Source: Sphingomonas sp.
GTDB lineage: Bacteria > Pseudomonadota > Alphaproteobacteria > Sphingomonadales > Sphingomonadaceae
Assembly: GCF_029239295.1 (NCBI RefSeq)
Contig: NZ_JAQZBC010000009.1
Span: 58,642-122,641 of the forward strand
Direction: 5' to 3'
DNA: 64,000 nt
Position 1 is the stretch's first letter. The number at the start of each line of letters is the position of its first letter. The notes beneath the pieces were generated by a model. It was not told where the DNA came from. It worked only from the letters and a program-made list of their open reading frames with translations, and did not search any database. Made by a program: the position numbers and the translations under genes. Below are positions 9,414 to 18,463 of the stretch, piece by piece.

Positions 9414-10598
9414 TCACGCGCCCGGCAGCTCCAGGATGCGCTTCGAGATGATGTTGAGCTGCACCTCGCTGGTGCCGCCCTCGATCGAGTTCGCCTTGGT
9501 GCGCAGCCAGTCGCGTGCCGGCGCGCCGCCGCGCGAACGCTCGCTCTCCCATTCCAGATTGTCCGAGCCGCCCGACGCCATCAGCAGTTCGTGGCGCGCC
9601 TTGTTCAGCTCCGTCCCATAATATTTCATCATCGACGGCTGGGCCGGATGCGCGCGGCCAGCCTTCAGCTCGTCAATGAAGCGTTCGGACTGGGCGGCGA
9701 ACGCCTTGGAGCGGACCTCGAACTCGGCGATTTTGGCGCGGAGCAGCGGATCGGCGAGGCGACCGTCGTGATCGAGCCCGATGGTAGCGATCGCGCCTTC
9801 GATCAGCGGGTTCCTGCCGCCGCCGCCGAGGCCCATGTTCGAGATCATCTCACGCTCGTGGCCGAGCAGGTACTTCGCGACGTCCCAGCCCTTGTTGAGC
9901 TCCCCGACGAGGTTCTCCTTCGGCACCTTCACATTGTCGAAGAAGGTTTCGCAGAAGGGCGAATAGCCGCTGATCAGCAGGATCGGCTTCGTAGAGACAC
10001 CCGGCGTCCGCATATCGAACAGGACGAAGCTGATGCCCTTGTGCTTGTTCGTCTTGTCGGTGCGCACGAGGCAGAAGATCCAGTCCGCGTAATTCGCGTA
10101 GCTGGTCCAGATCTTCTGGCCGTTGATGAGGAAGTGATCGCCCTTGTCCTCCGCCGAGGTGGCGAGGCTGGCGAGGTCGGACCCGGCGTTCGGCTCCGAA
10201 TAGCCCTGGCACCAGCGGATCTCGCCGCGCGCGATCTTGGGCAGATGCTCCTTCTTCTGCTCCTCAGTGCCGTATTTCAGCAGCGCCGGCCCGAGCATCG
10301 AAATGCCGAAGGAGGAAAGCGGGTTGCGCGCACGGATGCGGCCCATTTCCTCACGCAGGATCTTGGTTTCGGCCGCCGAGAGGCCGCCGCCGCCATATTC
10401 CTTGGGCCAATCGGGCACGGTCCAGCCCTTGGCGCCCATGGCGTCCATCCACTGCTTCTGCGCCGGGGTCATGGCGCTCTGATCGCGGCCACCCCAGACG
10501 CTGTCTTTTTCGCTGCGGATCGGCTCGCGCATCTCGGGCGGGCAATTTGCCTCGAGCCACGCGCGCGTCTCGGCGCGGAACTGATCAAGATCGGTCAT
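9414..10598 (-). CDS. Acyl-CoA dehydrogenase (partner of the 8148 gene)
   Basis: 394 residues, FAD-dependent. Visible family marks are GWTVPDWPKEYGGGGLS in the N-terminal domain, QGYSEPNAGSDLASL in the middle domain, GQKIWTSYANYADW before the substrate pocket, and a C-terminal ANSIEGGTSEVQLNIISKRIL with the EGGTSEVQ stretch that in this branch replaces the YEG(T/S) of short-chain enzymes. The start overlaps the stop of the VOC gene by ATGA, placing it in one operon with the VOC protein and amidase upstream. Substrate unknown; long or cyclic acyl-CoA is plausible. Confidence 0.92.
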   Translation of the reverse strand: MTDLDQFRAETRAWLEANCPPEMREPIRSEKDSVWGGRDQSAMTPAQKQWMDAMGAKGWTVPDWPKEYGGGGLSAAETKILREEMGRIRARNPLSSFGISMLGPALLKYGTEEQKKEHLPKIARGEIRWCQGYSEPNAGSDLASLATSAEDKGDHFLINGQKIWTSYANYADWIFCLVRTDKTNKHKGISFVLFDMRTPGVSTKPILLISGYSPFCETFFDNVKVPKENLVGELNKGWDVAKYLLGHEREMISNMGLGGGGRNPLIEGAIATIGLDHDGRLADPLLRAKIAEFEVRSKAFAAQSERFIDELKAGRAHPAQPSMMKYYGTELNKARHELLMASGGSDNLEWESERSRGGAPARDWLRTKANSIEGGTSEVQLNIISKRILELPGA

Positions 10599-10999
10599 TC
10601 GCTTGCTCCTTCGCGGGTATTCTCGCGCAGATATTGGATGAGTTCGATGGTGTGGCCTTCCGGATCATCGAGGAAGGCGATGCGCATGCCGGGGAGATCC
10701 TCCGGCGGGCGAACGGATGTGGCACCGGCGGCGATCGCGCGATCCCAAGCGGCCTGGATGTCGCGGGTCGAGAGGCCGAGCGGCCCGTGATTGTCCCCGC
10801 GCACCAGGGTGCGGCCGTCAGTGTGGTGATAGAGGACGAGGGTGAAGGGATCGTCGGCGAGGCCGATCAGCACCTCCTCCAGGCCCGGAAGCGCGATTCG
10901 CCGGCGCTCCGTGAAGCCGAATGCCTCGCCGTAGAAGGCGAGGGCGCGCGGCAGATCCTCCACGACGAACTTGGTGAAAAGGATGCGTCCGACCGTCAT
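10595..10999 (-). CDS. VOC family (glyoxalase-like) protein
   Basis: 134 residues with the paired beta-alpha-beta-beta-beta modules of the vicinal oxygen chelate fold: the first module begins RILFTKFVVEDLPRALAFYGEAFGF and the second ends FLDDPEGHTIELIQYL, whose Glu is a usual metal ligand. Members include glyoxalase I, methylmalonyl-CoA epimerase and dioxygenases; the sequence does not settle which. Both ends overlap neighbours by four bases (amidase upstream, acyl-CoA dehydrogenase downstream), so it is translated as part of the operon. Confidence 0.85.
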   Translation of the reverse strand: MTVGRILFTKFVVEDLPRALAFYGEAFGFTERRRIALPGLEEVLIGLADDPFTLVLYHHTDGRTLVRGDNHGPLGLSTRDIQAAWDRAIAAGATSVRPPEDLPGMRIAFLDDPEGHTIELIQYLRENTREGASE

Positions 11000-12318
11000 T
11001 GCGCGCCTCCCGCAGCGTCATGGATGTCGCGCGCCGCGGCGATGGCGGTGCGATCGGCGTAGAGATCCGCGATCACCTGGACGCCGATCGGCAGCCCCTC
11101 CGCATCCTTGCCGATCGGCACGCTGGTCGCGGGCAGCATCGGGAAGGTGGCAAGGCCGGGGAAGGCGAACTGGTGGAAGAACTGCGTGTCCTCGCCATCG
11201 ATCGAGAGGCGGCGGGTGGCGAGTGGTGTCGGATCGTGCGGGAAGGCCGTCATGCCCACGGTCGGTGCGATCACGGCATCATAGGTTTCGAACAGGCGGC
11301 GCCACTGGCGCTGGTTGCGGGCCTGTTCGTCATGGAGGTGAAGCCAGGGTTCGAGCTCGGGTGCGGGCACACCTTCCGGCCGCGGCGCGCGGCGCGACAT
11401 CGCGATGTTGAGCATCTGCCAATAGCCGGTGTGCTGGCGTTCGAGGTCGGGCAACAGATCGCTGCTGGTGTCGACAGTCGCGCCGGTTTCGCGGAGTGCA
11501 TTGCCGACCCGTTCGAGCGCCTCGACGATCGCACGTTGCACCTTCGCCATTGGATGGTTGGTGAGAAGGAGGAACCGCCATGTCGCACCATGGCGACGCG
11601 CGGGCGCGAGCGGGTGATCGGCGACAACCTCAAGCGCGGCTTCGAGATCATCGGCGTCGCGCGCCATTGGCCCGAGCACCGAGAGCGCAGTGCGCGCGCT
11701 ATCGGTGCCGGGCATGTAATGGCCCTCTGTGGGGATGACGCCCCAGGTGGTCTTGTGCCCCCACACGCCGTTGAACGCGGCGGGTACGCGGATCGAACCG
11801 CCGATGTCGGAGCCGAACTCCAGCGGGACCATGCCGGCGGCGAGCGACACGGCCGATCCGCCGGACGAGCCGCCCGCGACCCGGTTCGGGTTCACCGCAT
11901 TGTTGGTGCGGCCATAGACGGGATTGTCGGACTGGAGATCCGACAGCGCCGGGGGCACGTTGGTCTTGCCCAGGATGATCGCGCCGGCCCCCTTCAGCCG
12001 GCGGACGGTGACCGCGTCCTCCGCGGCGGTGAACTCGCGATGCTCGGCAAAGCCGAAGGTCGTCGGCAGGCCGGCGACGTCATAGCTTTCCTTGATCGTC
12101 ATCGGCACGCCGAGCAGCGGGCCGTCAAACCCCTCGGCGATGCGCGCGTCGAGGTCAGCGGCTGCCTGCCGGGCGCGATCGAAGTCCCGCACCACGACGG
12201 CGTTGAGCGGGGCGTCGCGTTCCTCGATGCGGGCGATCGCCGCCTCGGTTTCCGCTAGCGCCGTGGTGGCGCCAGAGCGGATCGCGGCGGCGGTCTGGAG
12301 GGCGGTGCGCTCAGTCAT
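10996..12318 (-). CDS. Amidase (amidase signature family)
   Basis: 440-residue hydrolase of C-N bonds. The Ser-cisSer-Lys triad is visible: Lys in the KESYDVAG stretch near residue 79 and the signature GGSSGGSAVSLAAG followed by EFGSDIGGSIRVPA. Family members hydrolyse a wide range of amides; specificity cannot be read. The ATGA overlap with the VOC gene joins it to the acyl-CoA dehydrogenase operon; 105 bases of GC-rich DNA separate it from the FadB-like gene upstream. Not GatA, as no gatB/gatC are nearby and the length is short. Confidence 0.9.
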   Translation of the reverse strand: MTERTALQTAAAIRSGATTALAETEAAIARIEERDAPLNAVVVRDFDRARQAAADLDARIAEGFDGPLLGVPMTIKESYDVAGLPTTFGFAEHREFTAAEDAVTVRRLKGAGAIILGKTNVPPALSDLQSDNPVYGRTNNAVNPNRVAGGSSGGSAVSLAAGMVPLEFGSDIGGSIRVPAAFNGVWGHKTTWGVIPTEGHYMPGTDSARTALSVLGPMARDADDLEAALEVVADHPLAPARRHGATWRFLLLTNHPMAKVQRAIVEALERVGNALRETGATVDTSSDLLPDLERQHTGYWQMLNIAMSRRAPRPEGVPAPELEPWLHLHDEQARNQRQWRRLFETYDAVIAPTVGMTAFPHDPTPLATRRLSIDGEDTQFFHQFAFPGLATFPMLPATSVPIGKDAEGLPIGVQVIADLYADRTAIAAARDIHDAAGGAQ

Positions 12319-12423
12319 GGCTAGAGGCTCCCGTGCCCGCCTGCCCGGCGCGCGCGGGGACCGATACCTCCAAGAGGGAGGGGCGGCACCACGGCGCGAC
12401 GGGCAGGGCGGGGCACGATGCGG

Positions 12424-14454
12424 TCACTTCAGTGCAGCGCCCGTCTCGGCGGCGGTCTTGAGGCTCTCGGCGACCTTGAAGCCATGCTTTTCAAGGCCTT
12501 CGACGATCTTCTTCAGGCCGACCTCATTCTGCGCCCAGAACATCGGGCCGCCGCGATAGACCGGCCAGCCATAGCCCATGATCCAGACGACATCCACGTC
12601 GCTCGCGCGCTGCGCCTTGCCCTCCTCGAGGATCAACGCACCTTCGTTGACCATCGGGTAGAGCGTGCGCTCGACGATCTCCTGATCGGTGATCTCGCGC
12701 TTTGGCAGGTTCGACTTGGCGCGGAATTCCTCGATGATCTCGAGCGCGCGGGGGCTGGGCGTGGCGTTACGCTTCTCGTCGTAATCGTAATAGCCGGCAC
12801 CCTTCTTCTGGCCCCAGCGCCCCTCGGCGGCGAGTGCATCGCGGATGCTCTCGATCCGGCTCGGGTCGCGGTGCCAGCCGATGTCGACGCCGGCGAGGTC
12901 GGCCATCTGGAACGGGCCCATCGGCATGCCGAAATCGGTGTGGACCTTGTCGATCTGCTGCGGCGTCGCGCCTTCCATGAGGAGCTTGTTCGCCTCGATC
13001 TGACGCGGGCTGAGCATGCGGTTGCCGATGAAGCCGTGGCACACGCCGGCGACGACTGCGACCTTCTTGATCTTCTTGGCGAGCGCCATGACGGTGGCGA
13101 GCACGTCCTTGGCGGTCTTCTCGCCGCGCACCACTTCGAGCAGGCGCATGACGTTGGCGGGCGAGAAGAAGTGCATGCCGACCACGTCCTCGGGACGCTT
13201 CGTCACCGCAGCGATCTCGTCGACGTTCAGGTAGCTGGTGTTCGACGCCAGGATCGCGCCCGGCTTGGCAATGGCGTCGAGCTTGGTGAACAGCTCCTTC
13301 TTGACGTCCATATTCTCATACACCGCCTCGATGATGAGATCGCAGTCGGCGAGATCCTCGAGCTTGAGCGTCGGGGTGAGCAGGCCCATCGCCTTTTCGG
13401 GCGCGTCGGGCTTGATGCGGCCCTTGGCGGCCGACGCCTCGTAGTTCTTGCGCATCACGCCGGTGCCGCGATCGAGCGCTTCCTGCTGCATCTCGACGAT
13501 GGTGACCGGGATGCCCGCCGACAGGAAGTTCATCGAAATGCCGCCGCCCATCGTGCCGGCGCCGATCACGCCGACCTTGTTGATCGGGCGAAGCGGGGTC
13601 TTGGGATCGACGTCGTCGATCTTGGCGGCCTGACGCTCGGCGAAGAACAGGTGACGCTGCGCGGCGGACTGCGTGCCGGTCATCAGCTTCATGAACTGTT
13701 CGCGCTCGAACTTCATGCCCTCGTCGAAGGGAAGCTCGCTGGCGGCCACGACGCAGGCGATGTTGGCGGCTGGCGCATCGAAACCGCGCATGCGGCGGCC
13801 GTGCTTCTTCTTGAATTCCTCGACGGCCTCCGGGTCCGGGGCGACCGTCTTGTCGCGGACGCGCGGGATCGGCTTCTTGTCGGCAACCTCGCGGGCGAAG
13901 GCGATCGCGTCCGCCTCCAGGCTGTCTTCACCGACGACGCGGTCGACCAGGCCGACCTCGGCTGCCTTCTTGGCGGGGATCGGATCGCCGATCGCGACCA
14001 TCTCGAGCGCGGCCTTCACGCCGACGATGCGCGGCAGACGCTGCGTGCCACCGGCGCCCGGCAGCAGGCCGAGCTTCACTTCGGGAAGCCCCATCACGGC
14101 CGACGGGACAGCAACGCGATAGTGGCAGGCGAGCGCGACCTCGCAGCCGCCGCCGAGCGCGGTGCCGTGGATCGCGGCGACGATCGGCTTCTCGCTCGAA
14201 TCCATCATGTCGATGACTTCGTGAAGCGACGCGCCCTTGGGCGGCTTGCCGAATTCGGTGATGTCCGCGCCCGCGAAGAAGGTCTTGCCGTCGCAGCGGA
14301 TCACCATCGCCTTCACCGCGGGATCGTTGATGCCCTGGGAGACGCCTTCCTTCAGCCCGTCGCGCACCCCAGCGCCCAGCGCGTTCACGGGCGGCGAATC
14401 GGAAATGATGACGAGAACGTCGTCGTGGCGTTCGAAGCGGACGGGGGAAGTCAT
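12424..14454 (-). CDS. Bifunctional enoyl-CoA hydratase / 3-hydroxyacyl-CoA dehydrogenase (FadB/FadJ-like)
   Basis: 676 residues, two enzymes in one chain. The N-terminal crotonase domain keeps both catalytic glutamates (GGGCEVAL near 107 and [16 protein letters not shown] near 127) and the oxyanion loop FFAGADI. The NAD-binding 3-hydroxyacyl-CoA dehydrogenase domain starts near residue 295 with [12 protein letters not shown], and carries the catalytic His in [13 protein letters not shown]. It thus hydrates the enoyl-CoA from the neighbouring dehydrogenases and oxidises the product to 3-ketoacyl-CoA. No thiolase is found in the window. It is transcribed toward the amidase gene, 105 bases away. 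Confidence 0.93.
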   Translation of the reverse strand: MTSPVRFERHDDVLVIISDSPPVNALGAGVRDGLKEGVSQGINDPAVKAMVIRCDGKTFFAGADITEFGKPPKGASLHEVIDMMDSSEKPIVAAIHGTALGGGCEVALACHYRVAVPSAVMGLPEVKLGLLPGAGGTQRLPRIVGVKAALEMVAIGDPIPAKKAAEVGLVDRVVGEDSLEADAIAFAREVADKKPIPRVRDKTVAPDPEAVEEFKKKHGRRMRGFDAPAANIACVVAASELPFDEGMKFEREQFMKLMTGTQSAAQRHLFFAERQAAKIDDVDPKTPLRPINKVGVIGAGTMGGGISMNFLSAGIPVTIVEMQQEALDRGTGVMRKNYEASAAKGRIKPDAPEKAMGLLTPTLKLEDLADCDLIIEAVYENMDVKKELFTKLDAIAKPGAILASNTSYLNVDEIAAVTKRPEDVVGMHFFSPANVMRLLEVVRGEKTAKDVLATVMALAKKIKKVAVVAGVCHGFIGNRMLSPRQIEANKLLMEGATPQQIDKVHTDFGMPMGPFQMADLAGVDIGWHRDPSRIESIRDALAAEGRWGQKKGAGYYDYDEKRNATPSPRALEIIEEFRAKSNLPKREITDQEIVERTLYPMVNEGALILEEGKAQRASDVDVVWIMGYGWPVYRGGPMFWAQNEVGLKKIVEGLEKHGFKVAESLKTAAETGAALK

Positions 14455-14514
14455 TGTGCGTTGATCTCCAATTCAGGATGGTCGTGCGGCCGGTCACCCG
14501 GCCAGAAAGCCGTG

Positions 14515-15738
14515 TCAGCTGAGCGCGGAGTAGATCATCGTCTTCAGCTCACGCCGGATGGGATAGATCATGCTGGGCGACAGCTGGGTCATGAACACCA
14601 TGGTCAGCCGTTCGACCGGATCGATGAAGAAGGCGGTGGAGAACATGCCACCCCAATAATATTCGCCCACGCTGCCCGGCATCATCGAACGCGCGGTATC
14701 GATCGTCACGGCAAAGCCGAGGCCGAAGCCGGTGCCGGCGTTCTGTGTCTCGCTGAACAGCGAGCGCGACATGGACGACAGGTCTGCGCCATTGGGCAGA
14801 TGGTTCTGCGTCATCAGATCAAGCGTCTTGCGGCCCAGGATGCGTACGCCGTCCAGCGTGCCGCCGTTGAGGCACATCTGGCAGAAGCGCTGATAGTCGA
14901 GTGCCGTGGAGACGAGCCCGCCGCCGCCGGACACCAGCGTGAACGGCTTCGACCACATGCTTTCTTCGGCGCGGTCGAACATTACGCGGCCCTTGCCCGG
15001 CACCAGCGTGTAGCAATCGACCAGCCGGTCGAGCTTTTCCGAAGGCACGGTGAAGCCGGTATCGTTCATGCCCAGCGGCTTGAAGATACGCTGTTCGAAG
15101 AATTGCGGCAGCGACATGCCGGACACACGCTGCACCACCGCGCCGAGCACGTCGGTGGAGACGGAATAGTTCCAGCTGGTCCCAGGTGAGAATTCGAGCG
15201 GCAGCTTGCCCAGTTCGGCAACGAAGCCATCTAGATCGTACCCGCCGTGCCAATTCTCCAGCTTCAGTTCGCGGTGTGCGGCGTCGATGTTGGAGCGGTT
15301 CTGGAAGCCGTAAGTGAGGCCGGAGGTATGCCGCAGCAGATCGATCATCCGCATCGGTTCATGGGTCGGGCGGGTCATGAACGGCACGCCCGCGCCGCCG
15401 CCGGCATAGACGCCAAGCTTCTTGAATTCGGGAAGGACGTGATGAACCGGCGTGTCGAGCGCGACCTTGCACTCCTCCACCAGCATCATGAACGCGACCG
15501 AGGTGATCGGCTTCGTCATGGAGGCGATGCGGAACAGGCTGCTTTCGTCGATCTGCTTCGAACCACCCTCCCGAGCAGCTCCCTGCGACGAAAAGTGCAC
15601 GATCTCACCATCGCGCGATACGAGCAGCTGGGTGTTGGGGAATTCGCCCGAATCGAGGTACCGCTCCTTCAGGAACGTATCGATCATGGTCAGCCGCTGG
15701 CTGTTGAAGCCGTGCTTCTCGGGTGATGCGATCTTCAT
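14515..15738 (-). CDS. Serine hydrolase, beta-lactamase / esterase family
   Basis: 407 residues with the class C beta-lactamase fold. The SxxK motif is FRIASMTKPITS near residue 75, the YxN-type motif is SWNYSVSTDVLG, and a Gly-rich third motif lies in the C-terminal part. No signal peptide is visible (MKIASPEKHGFNSQ), which argues for a cytoplasmic esterase of the EstB/LpqH type rather than a true beta-lactamase. It lies 60 bases upstream of the FadB-like gene on the same strand and may share its promoter, in the region 15739-15852 divergent from the ligase. Confidence 0.88.
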   Translation of the reverse strand: MKIASPEKHGFNSQRLTMIDTFLKERYLDSGEFPNTQLLVSRDGEIVHFSSQGAAREGGSKQIDESSLFRIASMTKPITSVAFMMLVEECKVALDTPVHHVLPEFKKLGVYAGGGAGVPFMTRPTHEPMRMIDLLRHTSGLTYGFQNRSNIDAAHRELKLENWHGGYDLDGFVAELGKLPLEFSPGTSWNYSVSTDVLGAVVQRVSGMSLPQFFEQRIFKPLGMNDTGFTVPSEKLDRLVDCYTLVPGKGRVMFDRAEESMWSKPFTLVSGGGGLVSTALDYQRFCQMCLNGGTLDGVRILGRKTLDLMTQNHLPNGADLSSMSRSLFSETQNAGTGFGLGFAVTIDTARSMMPGSVGEYYWGGMFSTAFFIDPVERLTMVFMTQLSPSMIYPIRRELKTMIYSALS

Positions 15739-15852
15739 GGCCCCTCCATACCCCCGTTTCTAATTCATACTCTCCCTATCGCTTGAGCAGGGCGGGAATC
15801 AATCCTAACGTCGCGTCAGAGCGAAGCGAATTTTACGGTGGGAGAATTTTTC

Positions 15853-17583
15853 GTGGCAACGCAACCTTTGGTCGCATCCTGGCCAGCAGTCTCGATCAAA
15901 GAGGCCGAAGCGTTGCTGACCGCGCCCGGCGCGAAGTTCGAGATGGAGACCGTGGCGATCCGCGGTATCCCGACCAGGGTGTGGAAGAACGCGCCGCCGC
16001 ATATGGCCGCGCTGGTCGCGGTATCACGTGACCATGGTGAGCGGCTGGCGACGATCTATGAGGACGAGCGAGTCAGCTATGACGCGCAACACCGCGCCAT
16101 CGCGGCACTTGCCGCCGATCTGGCGGCGGGCGGGGTTCGCAAGGGCGACCGTGTGGCGATCGCGATGCGCAACCTGCCCGAATGGATCATCGCCTTCTTC
16201 GCCACGACCGTTCTCGGCGCGATCGCTGTCCCGCTGAACGCGTGGTGGACCGGCGATGAGCTGGTTTATGGCCTGACGGACTCGGGCGCGAAAGTGGTGA
16301 TCGCCGACGATGAGCGTTGGGAGCGGCTGGCGGATTTGCGCGCGGAGTATCCGGGCGTCACCCGCATCCTGATCAGCCGGGCGGCTCAGCCGCTGGATGG
16401 CGCGGAGCGGCTGGAGAATATCATCGGCACGCCTCACGACTGGGCGGCGCTGCCGGCGCGCGAACTGCCCGATGCGGGGCTGGTGCCCGAGGATGAGGCG
16501 ACAATCCTTTATACCAGTGGAACGACCGGCAAGCCAAAGGGCGCGCTGGGCACGCACCGCAACTTCATGACCAACATTCTGTCGACCGGCTATGCGATGG
16601 CGCGGACGATCCTGCGCCGCGGCGATCCGCTGCCGGAACCGACGCCCAAGGTCGCGTTGACGGTCATACCGTTGTTCCACGCCACGGCGCTGTCATCCGG
16701 GTTGATGGGCTCGATGGCTGCGGGGCACACGATTATCTACATGCGCAAGTTCGAGCCCGTTCGCGCAATGGAGATCATCGAGCGGGAGAAGGTGAATTCG
16801 ACCGGCGGGGTGCCGACGATCGCCTGGCAATTGCTCGAACACCCAGAGCGGCACCGCTACGACCTCTCCAGCCTGGAGACGATCGGCTATGGTGGCGCCC
16901 CATCCGCGCCGGAACTGGTCCGCAAGATCGCCGGCGAGCTGAAATCCTCCCCCGGCAACGGCTGGGGGATGACCGAGACGACTGCGACAGTGACCACCCA
17001 TTCAGGCGAGGATTACCTCCAGCGCCCGGAAAGCTGCGGCCCTGCCGTCGCGGTCGCCGACCTGAAGGTTACCGACGCGGAGGGGCGCGAGCTGCCGCCG
17101 GGCGAAGTTGGCGAGTTGTGGGCGCGCGGGCCGATGATCGTAAAGGGGTATTGGAACAAGCCCGAGGCGACGGCCGCTACCTTCGTTGATGGATGGGTCC
17201 GCACCGGCGACCTCGCGCGGCTGGACGATGAAGGGTTCTGCTTCATCGTTGATCGCGCCAAGGACATGGTGATCCGGGGTGGCGAGAACATCTATTCGAG
17301 TGAGGTCGAGAACGTCCTCTACGATCACCCAGCGGTCACCGACTGCGCGCTGATCGGCATTCCGCATCGCACCCTGGGCGAGGTTCCGGCGGCGGTCGTT
17401 CACCTGGCGCCGGGCATGGCGGCGAGCGAGGCGGAGTTGCAGGCATGGGTGCGCGAGCGGCTGGCGGCATTCAAGGTGCCGGTGGCGATCCATTTTTGCG
17501 ACGAGATGCTGCCCCGAAACGCCAATGGGAAAATCCTGAAGCGCGATCTGAAAAGCTACTTTGAGGATCGTGTAGCAGCCTGA
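15853..17583 (+). CDS. Acyl-CoA ligase (class I adenylate-forming, ANL superfamily)
   Basis: Activates a carboxylic acid to acyl-CoA using ATP and CoA. Motifs in order: the P-loop ILYTSGTTGKPKGALG near residue 220, GWGMTETTATV (A5), VRTGDLARLDDEGF (hinge aspartate) and PRNANGKILKRD with the catalytic Lys. I start it at GTG 15853, since GGGAG at 15840-15844 lies eight bases upstream; an alternative GTG at 15838 has no site. It is divergent from the serine hydrolase and 32 bases before the Crp/Fnr gene. It may feed the beta-oxidation genes on the opposite strand; substrate unknown. Confidence 0.92.
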   Translation: MATQPLVASWPAVSIKEAEALLTAPGAKFEMETVAIRGIPTRVWKNAPPHMAALVAVSRDHGERLATIYEDERVSYDAQHRAIAALAADLAAGGVRKGDRVAIAMRNLPEWIIAFFATTVLGAIAVPLNAWWTGDELVYGLTDSGAKVVIADDERWERLADLRAEYPGVTRILISRAAQPLDGAERLENIIGTPHDWAALPARELPDAGLVPEDEATILYTSGTTGKPKGALGTHRNFMTNILSTGYAMARTILRRGDPLPEPTPKVALTVIPLFHATALSSGLMGSMAAGHTIIYMRKFEPVRAMEIIEREKVNSTGGVPTIAWQLLEHPERHRYDLSSLETIGYGGAPSAPELVRKIAGELKSSPGNGWGMTETTATVTTHSGEDYLQRPESCGPAVAVADLKVTDAEGRELPPGEVGELWARGPMIVKGYWNKPEATAATFVDGWVRTGDLARLDDEGFCFIVDRAKDMVIRGGENIYSSEVENVLYDHPAVTDCALIGIPHRTLGEVPAAVVHLAPGMAASEAELQAWVRERLAAFKVPVAIHFCDEMLPRNANGKILKRDLKSYFEDRVAA

Positions 17584-17586
17584 AGC

Positions 17587-17602
17587 GTTGCGACTTCGCA
17601 AC
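17587..17602 (+). promoter_or_regulatory. FNR-like palindrome before the Crp/Fnr gene
   Basis: GTTGCGACTTCGCAAC has perfect 7-base arms around CT. The core TTG-N8-CAA matches the half-site spacing of FNR-type sites (TTGAT-N4-ATCAA). It lies between the ligase stop and the regulator start, 14 bases before the GTG, where a bound repressor would block expression. Alternatively it is just a small stem-loop after the ligase gene. Confidence 0.45.
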
Positions 17603-17615
17603 AAAGGGGTAGGCA

Positions 17616-18341
17616 GTGCACACCAAGGATTTCCTGCGCGGTCGGCGCCGCAACGAACTGAGCGCCGACGAACTTGCCGCCCTGGAAGGGGCGATCGAGC
17701 GCGTGGAGAGGTATCCGGCCCGCAAGGTGGTGTCCCGCCGCGGTGAGCGAATGCGCTACAGCACCCTTTTGATCGAAGGGCACATGTGCCGCTTCATGGA
17801 TGCACGCGACGGGTATCGCCAGTTGCTGTCCTATCAGGTGCCCGGCGATTTCGTCGATCTGCACGGCTACCCGACGCGGTGCATCGACCATGACGTTGCC
17901 ACCATTACCGAGGCGACGGTGGCGCTGGTACCGCACGAGCGGATCGACGCGATCATGGCGGAACGGCCGCACCTGGCATCGCTGCTGTGGTTCAGCACGA
18001 TGCTCGACGCGGCCGCCCACCGCGAGTGGATTTTCCGTATTGGGCGTCTGGATGCCGCGGGCCGCCTCGCGCACTTCGTCTGCGAGGCGTATTGCCGGAT
18101 GGCGGCCGTGGGGCGCGTTGACGACCGCGCATTCGACCTGCCGCTGACGCAGCAGGATCTGGGCGAGGCGGTCGGGCTTACCAGCGTGCATGTCAATCGC
18201 GTGGTCCGGCGACTGCGCGAGGAAGGGCTGGCAGTGATTGCGCGCGGGCGGGTGCAGATCCTCGACATGCCGCGCCTGTCGCGTCTGGGCGAGTTCGAGG
18301 CTGACTATCTGTACCTAGAGGATGGTCCTTGGGTGGAATAA
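17616..18341 (+). CDS. Crp/Fnr family transcriptional regulator
   Basis: 241 residues: an N-terminal cyclic-nucleotide-binding-like beta-barrel (about 15-145) and a C-terminal winged helix, where LPLTQQDLGEAVGLTSVHVNRVVRRLREEGL is the helix-turn-helix. There is no N-terminal Cys cluster for an FNR iron-sulfur centre, and the PGDFVDLHGY loop lacks the cAMP-binding RPR(T/S)A motif of Crp, so the effector is unknown. GTG start at 17616 with AAAGGGG upstream. It lies directly after the acyl-CoA ligase and could control the divergent acyl-CoA genes. Confidence 0.9.
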   Translation: MHTKDFLRGRRRNELSADELAALEGAIERVERYPARKVVSRRGERMRYSTLLIEGHMCRFMDARDGYRQLLSYQVPGDFVDLHGYPTRCIDHDVATITEATVALVPHERIDAIMAERPHLASLLWFSTMLDAAAHREWIFRIGRLDAAGRLAHFVCEAYCRMAAVGRVDDRAFDLPLTQQDLGEAVGLTSVHVNRVVRRLREEGLAVIARGRVQILDMPRLSRLGEFEADYLYLEDGPWVE

Positions 18342-18463
18342 GCGTGGCGGGCGCGAACCCGCATGCGCGCCCTCTCCGCCGTGGTCTTCCGCCGCAGTGA
18401 CGGCTATGCCCGGACGCCGGCATTCGCGGCGTGCAGTCTCGCTTCATACCAGAGTCGATCGTC

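Noticed and set aside
9363..10790. 475-residue + strand open frame
   Set aside because: Shadow of the acyl-CoA dehydrogenase at 9414-10598; no recognisable domain.
12418..15189. 923-residue + strand open frame
   Set aside because: It is antisense to the FadB-like and serine hydrolase genes, which carry full motif sets; the frame shows no domain and arises from high GC codon bias.
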